Shown here: in pieces, positions 53,604-60,530 of the stretch
Position numbering within the stretch: the first letter of the stretch is position 1
Layout of the letters: each line of letters starts with the position of its first letter
The notes under the pieces: generated by a model
The model's database searches: none
The model's input: the letters and a program-made list of their open reading frames with translations, nothing else
What the model was told of the DNA's origin: nothing
NCBI GenBank assembly: GCA_963575745.1
Contig: CAUYUJ010014320.1
Location: forward strand, 312,501 to 376,500
Reading direction: 5' to 3'
Origin: Prorocentrum cordatum
Taxonomy: Eukaryota; Sar; Dinophyceae; Prorocentrales; Prorocentraceae
DNA length: 64,000 bases
Made by a program: the position numbers and the translations under genes

Positions 53604-54327
53604 CTGTTGGGGGTTCTGTCCGCCCCTGGTTTTCTCAGAGGCATGCTCCGACTGCCGAGCCTCGCCAAGGAGCCGATGCCTGCCGAGGACGTCGGCAAGG
53701 CGCCTCCTGTCGACCACGATGAGAAGAAGCGACCCCCCGGTCACTCCTTCCGGCAAGGGTGGAGACCAAGGGTCCATTAGCGAAGCCTTAGGCCTTTTCA
53801 ACAACACATTCGCCGCTCCATCTCTCGCCATACAAATCCTACCATTTGGTCACGACGTAGTCGCGGCAGACTGGGCCTATCTGCCCATCATTGCACATGG
53901 CGACAGGATCGGCACACATGCTCGAGACCTGCACGATCATGTTGACGATCCTCCGCGCAAGCCATCCCGTATCGGCGGGGGCCCAAAGCTCTTTCTTCGC
54001 TCTTTCCACCCGAGAGCGACCCGACTCTTCTATGATAGTATGCTTGAGCGGCGCAGAGTCTTTGTCCGCATCCGTCAGATACCTCTGCACTGCGTTGTCA
54101 GTCAGGGACTGGCGGGCACTTGTTTTCACTCCTTTGAGGCTCTCTACTGCTGCCGGCGCTTTGGTGATGACCTTCATGTTCGCGGGGTGTTCCCTTCCTC
54201 TCCCAAACACGGAAGGTCCCAGACAGGCCACGGGCCACTTGACGGAATCAAAACTTACCATTCTGCAGTCGGCAGCGTACGACGCACTAGTCAGTTCGAC
54301 ACGATTAGATAGTCTCCTCAGCCTCAA
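53601..54327 (-). CDS. Unidentified reading frame, possibly real
   Basis: The minus frame 53,839-54,327 (162 codons) is non-repetitive and protein-like: SFDSVKWPVACLGPSVFGRG, AVQRYLTDADKDSAPLKHTI, EESGRSRVERAKKELWAPAD, TGWLARRIVNMIVQVSSMCA and QIGPVCRDYVVTKW. A second frame (53,601-53,831) follows with LLIVVDRRRLADVLGRHRLL, offset by a frame change. I recognise no domain. No ATG context or intron borders stand out. The end overlaps family D copy 3, so the 3' part is probably not original. It may be an exon or a pseudogene; the opposite strand also has an open frame (53,719-54,312) with a less protein-like composition. Confidence 0.35.
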
Positions 54328-54409
54328 TTGCCTCCTCTTCTATATTCTTCACCTTAGCACGCACTCCACCGGAAGTGAAAGCTGCTTCTCTACCGTTCCG
54401 AAGACGCTC

Positions 54410-54800
54410 TAAGGGGCTGAATGGGGGCAAGTGGGGCTGAATGAGGGCAAACGTTGGTGACCGAAGTTGGCGGCGCACACGGCTAGCTGGGCAGAGGGGT
54501 ATACTGGAGGCCTAGTGCTTGGGATCGAAGCTGGCGGTTCGCAAGGCCTCTAGGGGCTGAGGGATTGGCGTCGGGAGCCGACGTTGACAGTACGCAAAAC
54601 TTACGGCGCAACAGGTCGGCCGCAGTCAGTAGGAGCTGGCATCGGAAAACGATGGCGCGCAGGGTAAGTGCGGCCAATGAGGGGCGGCACGGGCCATCTG
54701 CGGAAGCAACCTGGCTGCGCACAAACCCCTGTGGAAGTTTGCAGGAGCGAGTCGGAGCTGAGGTCGGGAACGGACGTTGCCAGCGCGCTGGACCCGCGGG
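54410..54800. repeat. Degenerate GGGGCTGA repeats
   Basis: Words GGGGCTGAATG, GGGAGCCGACGTTG and GGGAACGGACGTTGCC recur about every 60-80 bp with poor conservation. No gene was seen. Confidence 0.35.
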
Positions 54801-55085
54801 GGTAGAAACAACAGCACAGCAAGGGACTCCGTCGCACTCCTTTCTTCTAACTCCTTCCCCCATCCCTCGCTCTCCCTCGTCGTCGCCATCCTCCTGCCCC
54901 TCCTCGTCCTTCTCTTCCTCCACCCTTCCTCTCAAGGCGGAGGACAAGCGCAAAGAAACTGCAGAACGAGATGACGAAGATGAAGACAACGAGGAGGCGA
55001 ATGATCTCGCTGCAAACACGTCACTGGCGCGGCCGCGCCCCGCGGAACCCTCCGTCCATTGCTGGTGGGCACACTGCAGAGGCAC

Positions 55086-55293
55086 AGTCGACCCGTACGA
55101 GAAGGATGCGGCAAGGATGCAGGGGCCTCGGAAGGCCACGTCGATGCTCCGCGAGCGGGGCGCGGCCAGTGAGAGCGGCCAAGGACGGAACGAGGAGGCA
55201 AGGATGAGGACGAGGAGGAGGAGGAGGAGGAGGAGGCAAGGATGAAAGGGTACCCTTGGAAAGGTCGCCCATCCTCACTGAGCGTGTTGACTG
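55086..55293. mobile_element. Tc1/mariner-like MITE, homologue of 29,080 copy
   Basis: It begins CAGTCGACCCGTACGAGAAG and ends CTGAGCGTGTTGACTG, with TA after the right end and CA before the left. It shares GAGCGGGGC, GTGGCCAAGGAT-type words and AAGGGTACCCTTGG with the copy at 29,080. A GGA expansion near 55,205-55,235 makes it ~30 bp longer. Confidence 0.6.
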
Positions 55294-55337
55294 TACCTCC
55301 CACCCTCGCTGCGTCTCGATCCGGGACTCGCTCCCCA

Positions 55338-55544
55338 AGGGCTCCCAACGTCGCGCTCTCGCGCTGCGCGAGGCGCGACGCGCGAGAAGCTTCGCCCTCT
55401 CGACCACCCCCCCAAAGGGAGGAAAGGAGGACGAGGAGGACGAGGAGGAGGAGGAGGAGGAGGAGGAGGAGGAGGAGGAGGAGGAGGAGGAGGAGGACCG
55501 CGAAGCGCGAAGCGCGAATAACTTCGCGCCCTCGTGGGAGCCCT
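55338..55544. mobile_element. MITE-H with 9-bp target duplication
   Basis: Terminal inverted ends are AGGGCTCCCAACGTCGCGC and, inverted, GCGCCCTCGTGGGAGCCCT. The 9 bases outside are CGCTCCCCA (55,329-55,337) and CGCTCCCAA (55,545-55,553), 8 of 9 identical. The interior holds GCGAAGCGCGAA words and a ~75-bp GGA run (55,425-55,497). A half copy lies at 32,849. Confidence 0.7.
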
Positions 55545-55701
55545 CGCTCCCAATGGTCGCCGCACGGCTCCCGCACAAGGGGAGGGCGCCACGGCCGCGG
55601 GGCTCCGCGGGCCTCGCTCTCGCGCCCGGAGGCCGAAGGCCTGCTGGCAGGCCCCCTCGCTCGAGGAGAGCACCGCGCCGACCCCCGGGGGGGGGAGTCA
55701 G

Positions 55702-55859
55702 AGCTGGGTCGGGCACGCCCTCCTACGGCCAACCCCTAGCAACGCAACCTATAGCCAACAGAACTCTTCAAAGGCATTCAAATACTCAAAGCATCGTGCC
55801 CAGACTATGTTTGACTCTGCTCGAATGTTCCCCCTGTAGAGGGACACGCCCGGCGTGGA
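55702..55859. mobile_element. MITE-A copy 5
   Basis: The left end GCTGGGTCGGGCACGCCCTC and right end TTCCCCCTGTAGAGGGACAC plus GCCCGGCGTGG are diverged TIRs of the family. The interior is AT-richer (ACAGAACTCTTCAAAGGC). No convincing target duplication was found. Confidence 0.6.
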
Positions 55860-55984
55860 GCTGGAGCCCGTGCGGGCCCGACCGTGGCCCGGCGCGCCGA
55901 CCGCACCACATGCGAGAGAGATCGTCTGCGCCACCGATCCCCCGCTCGCAGGACAGCGCCCCCACAAAACGGCCCGCCCCCCCC

Positions 55985-56512
55985 CTCCTCCTTCCTCCTC
56001 CTCCTCCTCATCCTCCTCATCCTCCTTCCTCCTCCTCCTCCCACTCCTCATCCTCCTCATCCTCCTCCTCCTCCTCCTCCTTCCTCCTCCTCCTCTCCTC
56101 CTCCTCCCTCCTCCTCCTCCTCCCTCCTCCTCCTCTCCTCCTCCTCCTCCTCCTCCTCCTCGTCCTCCTCCTTCTCCTCCTCCTCCTCCTCCTCCTCCCT
56201 CCTTCCGCCTCCTCCTCCTCCTCCTCCTCCCTCCTCCTCCTCGGGCTGAATCGTGGCCTCCTCCCCCCCTCCTTTCCTCCTCCTCCTCCTCCTCCTCCTC
56301 CTCCTCCTCCTCCTCCTCCTCCTCCTCCTCCCTCCTCCTCCTTCCGCCTCCTCCTCCTCCTCCTCCTTCCGCGTCCTCCTCCTCCTCCTCCTCCTCCTCC
56401 TCCTCCTCCTCCTCCTCCTCCTCCTCCTTCCGCCTCCCTCCTTCTCCTCCTCCTCCTCCTCCTCCTCCTCCTCCTCCTCCTCCCTCCTACGCTTCCCTCT
56501 CCCTCTCCACCA
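55985..56512. repeat. (CCT)n tract, about 530 bp
   Basis: This is the longest pyrimidine tract in the window: CCT runs broken by TTCCG and CTCAT words, including a ~65-bp pure run at 56,275-56,330. Long Pro/Ser/Leu and Arg/Glu/Gly frames across it are artefacts. Confidence 0.9.
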
Positions 56513-56745
56513 CTCCTCCGCCGCTTCCTTCCCCCTTCCATCTCCCCCCCAACTGCTTCCTCCCTCAGGGGCGGCGAGCGAAAGGCCCGCCCCGGCGGGG
56601 CCCGGGCGGGCATGCGGCAGCAGCAGGCGACGCGCCCCCCCCCCCCCCGGAGGGGCGCGGGAGGAGAAGCCGAGAGCGAGAAGGAGAAGGACGAGGACGG
56701 CCCTGGACTGCATCCCTTTGGACCGCATCCCTTTGGAGTCCCGAA

Positions 56746-56942
56746 ACGGTGCGGTGACAGACCGTGCGGTGACCTCGAAACCCCAAGAGACCTCACCGCA
56801 CGGTCCGTCACCGCACGGTCTTGGGACCCTAGAGGCCCATGTCGCCCGAGCCGAGACGTCCTCGGAGAGGGACTCGAGTCCCAAAACCGTGCGGTGACCC
56901 CGGATCCCCACCGACTCACCGCACTGTGTGGTCACCGCACCG
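56746..56942. repeat. Cluster of ACCGTGCGGTGA inverted words
   Basis: About eight copies of ACCGTGCGGTGA or its complement TCACCGCACGGT (some with one change) lie in both orientations within 197 bp, joined by GGACC/CCTTTGG and CTCGRRTCC words. They could form several alternative hairpins or be a dense protein-binding cluster. Confidence 0.6.
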
Positions 56943-57120
56943 CTTGGGAGCCCCCGAATTCCAGAAATAATTTCGAGCGCCCGGAAAAGCATCAACACAG
57001 TGTCGAAAGAGAGTCGAGACGGTGTCGGGCGAGTGTCTCCCGAGGCCCAACACGTGAAGACCCTTGCGTTCTGGTACTTTTGTGGGCGCTCGAAATTATG
57101 CCTGGTGTTCAAGGCTAAAC

Positions 57121-57280
57121 GAAGGGGCCCTAGGACACACAAGTGAATACACACAAATGACAGGATTCCCCCTATTTTCCTATGTTTTCTTGGTTTTTGT
57201 CTTCCCCCCACTTCCCATATTGTCCCATGTGTTCTGGCGAAGCGACGATGCATTGTGTCTGTGTGTCTTTTTCCCTCCTG
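57121..57280. repeat. Dispersed repeat family C, copy 3
   Basis: It begins GAAGGGGCCCTAGGACACAC and ends GTGTCTGTGTGTCTTTTTCC plus CTCC, with CCCCCCACTTCCCATATTGT inside. It matches copies 1 and 2. Confidence 0.65.
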
Positions 57281-57284
57281 ACTA

Positions 57285-58190
57285 AAGTAGGCTGGAACAC
57301 CATAGCCGTGGACCGTGGGAGATCGCAGCACGCCCGTGCTCCACAGGAGCCGGCGGGGCGCGCTTGGGCCCACGGCCGCGGGGCTTCCCGCGCGGCGCGG
57401 TCGCGAGGACATCGCGAGGACATCGGGGGCCAGGGCGCGGCAGAAACGGTGGAGCCACAGTACCGCTACAACCCGCCGCGAACTGCAAGGATCGGGTCGG
57501 GCGAAAGGGGGGGGCAGCTCACGTGGCTGATTTCCCCGGCGCCTCCCGGCGCCGGAGGCGGCTATGCATCGAGGAATGGGCCCTTCGGTGGGGCCGAAAC
57601 CAGCTGCGTGCAGCCAATTTTGTACCAACCCCTTTCCCAATCAGTCTTTCCTCTGACAATCGGGGTAAGATGTCAAAGGAATTAAAGTCTCATGTTGACT
57701 CTGCTCAGAAGTAGAGGATACGGGATGAGACATCGATGAAACTGTAAGTGAACCGTTAAGCAACTGCACCCAAGTATAGGAAGGGAGGAGGTCCGGCCGG
57801 CCGACGACCGACGACGTGCGGCGGCCGAGGGCTGGCGCGCTCCTTTTCTCACTCGAGTACAAGATAGCTGCGGGATGGTACCGCGGTGTCAAGGTGTGGC
57901 AAGGCAGGCAGCAGACGAGGCAAGTGCAGAATGAGGCGGACAGGAGCATATTTACTCCCCCCGCGGCGGGTTTTGTAGAGTCCATCCAGCCACAGCTCGC
58001 CTGGCCTGTACATTTTTACAGCCAACAGAGCGAACCCCAAAAGTATGTTACCGCTCAACGGTGGTTGCCAGGGGGCTGAGGGCCGGAGAAACCCGACGAA
58101 CCCCACCAATAGTTAAATAAATTCTCTCTGCCGAAACGACAGTGTCGCTCGGCCTCGCCCGTAGCGGCTTTGTCGCCCGGGCTTTGCCTG
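57285..58190. other. No gene recognised
   Basis: 57,300-57,640 is GC-rich with no clear frame. From 57,641 to 58,109 two minus frames (for example ILLGFALLAVKMYRPGELWL) have some protein-like composition and could be the decayed 3' part or trailer of the reading frame that ends at 58,194, but this is not supported by a motif. Confidence 0.35.
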
Positions 58191-58193
58191 CTC

Positions 58194-59375
58194 TCACTTC
58201 TTGTGCCATAGGAATCGCCCCGACGGCGGAGACGGAGGTCTCGGATGTGAAGGCGACGAACCTCCAGTTTGGTCAGAGGCCCAATAGGGCGAGGCTGATA
58301 TGCCGCCCTTGCCACGGCCAACGTAGGGAGCTGGCCTGTTGTACTTGTCCGTGTTCTTGCTCTTGATATTGGCGTATCCCTTTCCTTCCTGTCTCGGGAA
58401 GTAGTAGTTGTAGTCGTTCAGATATACAAAGTGCCACGCACGATCCCGGTTCTCCATGGGATTCATCCAGTATATCACGTCACGGTGAACCCAGTATCCA
58501 ACCAGTTCATCACCCGTGTCGCGCGGGTAGTGGATCGCGGGGTTGTAGTCGCCAGCCGCGCGCCTGGCAGCCATGGCGCCGCCGCGCGCGCGCGAGGGCC
58601 TAGACCAATCCCACGTGTCCCTGTCGGAAGAATACCACGAGTACTCATCTCCTGCCGCGCCGGTTTGACCGCCGGCAGAGTATGGAGATTCAGTGACGTC
58701 GTCGTTGGCCCGATCGTCTTGGCGACGTCGGGTCTTCGAGGCGGAGGGGGCGGATCGGGGCGAACAGCTGGGCTGGGCCTCGCTTTCGCCAAAGGGATCC
58801 CTTCCATATCGGCTTGGCCGTCGGAGGGCCCATCAGCGCCTCCCCTTTTCACGAACACTCGTCACTCGTTGCTTTCTAGCATGTCTGATAATATCCCTTG
58901 CGGCGGTAGCAACAAAAGTACCAAACTTGCCACAAGCACAGCGAAAGGGGCCTTCATCCTTGTCTTGGAGCTCAGTTGCTTCCACGTACGGATATAACCA
59001 GTAGATAGCCCATTGCAACTTCATGCTCTGACGATGGATATCGGCACGACCCTGTCTGCCCAAGTCATGGGCCCATTCCTCAACGAGGTCATCTGTCTCG
59101 ATCGCCGCACGAATGCGGCAATCAAGCGCGTATGCATCCGTCTGACGCTTCTCATCATCGCACTCTGCGCCTGTGCCGCGAGCAAGAAAGTTCGCCGAAG
59201 GGTATGCAATATAATACCCCTCGGCAATGAAACAACTAATGAACTCACGAACAATCGCAATCACGCGAATGATGCGAAGACCCCACTCCAGTTCTTGAAC
59301 AGGAATCTTCCACTTCCATTCAATGGTCTGCCGCGCGTCTTCCAGAACATCGTGTGTTACTTCACCCGTCAGTTG
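58194..59375 (-). pseudogene. Unidentified 392-codon frame with one TGA, likely retrogene
   Basis: A single minus frame is open from 59,375 to 58,194 except for one TGA at 58,833-58,835. Part one (180 codons) reads DVLEDARQTIEWKWKIPVQE, LEWGLRIIRVIAIVREFISC, then RADIHRQSMKLQWAIYWLYP and FRCACGKFGTFVATAARDII plus RHARKQR, the last resembling a small zinc finger with one His missing. Part two (212 codons) has QDDRANDDVTESPYSAGGQT, then HYPRDTGDELVGYWVHRDVI, YWMNPMENRDRAWHFVYLND and YNYYFPRQEGKGYANIKSKN, an aromatic-rich segment, ending FLWHKK. The TGA lies between KGRR and WALRRP, one C-to-T from CGA. No in-frame ATG occurs near the start. No introns are seen. Degenerate spliced-leader copies lie ~300 bp upstream. 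Function unknown. Confidence 0.55.
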
Positions 59376-59412
59376 TTAACTTTCAGGCTCGTTTATGTCC
59401 GGGCGATAGCTG

Positions 59413-59973
59413 GTTAAGTGAGATACGCGTGCACTCAACGGAGGAGGAGGAGGAGAGGAGGGGACGAGAGAGGGACCAGGACAGGGCGATGGTATTTTCA
59501 TGGCAGCGTGGCGACGCGCATCTCCGCCGAGCGTGGGCCCTGGTGGCCCCACGCTCAACGCGAGCGCGTGGGCCCTGACGGCCCGCGCGCTCGCGCTCTG
59601 GCACGCCTGCGGCCGCTCGGCCGACGCAGGCGTCTGGGAGCAAAGCGGGGTGGGTGGGCACCCGCGCGTCGGCCAGAGCCGAACGCTACGGACCCAAAAT
59701 GGCTACCTGAGCCCACACCCCCTCCCACTTAACCTGCAGTCTACAACCAATCAGACTATACAAGTTAAGTGAGATACGCGTGCACTCAACGGAGGAGGAG
59801 GAGGAGAGGAGGGGACGAGAGAGGGACCAGGACAGGGCGATGGTATTTTCATGGCAGCGTGGCGACGCGCATCTCCGCCGAGCGTGGGCCCTGGTGGCCC
59901 CACGCTCAACGCGAGCGCGTGGGCCCTGACGGCCCGCGCGCTCGCGCTCTGGCACGCCTGCGGCCGCTCGGCC
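59413..59973. repeat. Exact 210-bp direct duplication
   Basis: 59,413-59,622 and 59,764-59,973 are identical by eye, starting GTTAAGTGAGATACGCGTGC and ending CTGCGGCCGCTCGGCC, at an offset of 351 bp. The 141-bp spacer holds the spliced-leader-like copies. Identity against so much decay nearby suggests a recent event. Confidence 0.9.
59672..59716 (-). other. Relict dinoflagellate spliced-leader copies
   Basis: On the minus strand, three adjoining pieces match parts of the conserved dinoflagellate leader (known core CCGTAGCCATTTTGGCTCAA): GGGCTCAG, then GTAGCCATTTTGGGTC (one mismatch over 16), then TCCGTAGCGTTCGGCTC. Serial leader remnants like this are known from mRNAs that were trans-spliced, reverse-transcribed and re-inserted. 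They lie upstream, in the correct orientation, of the intronless frame at 58,194-59,375. Retroposition is an inference. Confidence 0.55.
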
Positions 59974-59979
59974 ATGAGA

Positions 59980-60285
59980 AAAGAAAGACGCAGCCGCGCG
60001 CGCGGGGGCGCCCCGCCCGAGTGCGAGGGCGGGATCAGAGGCTGCAAGAGCCTCGCGCGCGCGGCCACTTGCCTGCAACCTTGAGGCCTTCCGCGCCCGC
60101 GCACCCAGAGCGCGGGCGCGGCGCGTGCGCGATGCGCGCAAAAGAACCGAAAAGGGTGGCGGCGCACGAGGCGCCGGGCGCAGAGCGCAAGTGTGGCCCC
60201 GACCGCACGGCGCGCAAGACGCGCAGCACGGCCGGGTCCAGGAAGCACGCGACGTGCGCGCAACGTTAAACTCCTCCAAGAGGGA
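59980..60285. other. CpG-rich stretch, no gene seen
   Basis: Extremely CpG-rich sequence (GCGCGCGG, CGCGCGCG words) with Ala/Arg-rich frames on both strands and no domain. Confidence 0.4.
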
Positions 60286-60286
60286 G

Positions 60287-60440
60287 GATCGCAGGCGCCA
60301 CCTGCGTACCGTAGGCTAAAAGAAAGAGATCGCAGGCGCCACCTGCGTACCGTAGGCTAAAAGAAACAAGATCGCAGGCGCCACCTGCGTACCGTAGGCT
60401 CAAGGATCGCAGGCGCCACCTGCGCACGGTAGGCTGAGAG
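60287..60440. repeat. Four 35-42-bp hairpin repeats
   Basis: GATCGCAGGCGCCACCTGCG followed by TACCGTAGGCTAAAAGAAA recurs at 60,287, 60,328, 60,370 and 60,405. Each unit contains GCAGG-CGCCA-CCTGC, a perfect 5-bp stem. The array lies ~90 bp past the stop of the RNA-binding gene, so in its transcript it would form four hairpins in the 3' untranslated region. Confidence 0.8.
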
Positions 60441-60530
60441 GAGGGCCGACTCACTCACAGGCCGCCGCCTTCAGCCCGCGCCCGCGATGCCGCGGGCGCT
60501 GGCGTCGGGGTACGGGGGGGAGCTCCACGC

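Noticed and set aside
55256-57118. A 620-codon plus frame
   Set aside because: It is mostly Pro/Ser/Leu translated from CCT runs, joining two unrelated MITEs and a GC-rich patch; not a protein.
60391-60405. CCGTAGGCTCAAGG resembling a shortened spliced leader on the plus strand
   Set aside because: It is one unit of a four-copy hairpin repeat; the other units read CCGTAGGCTAAAAG, so the likeness is accidental.
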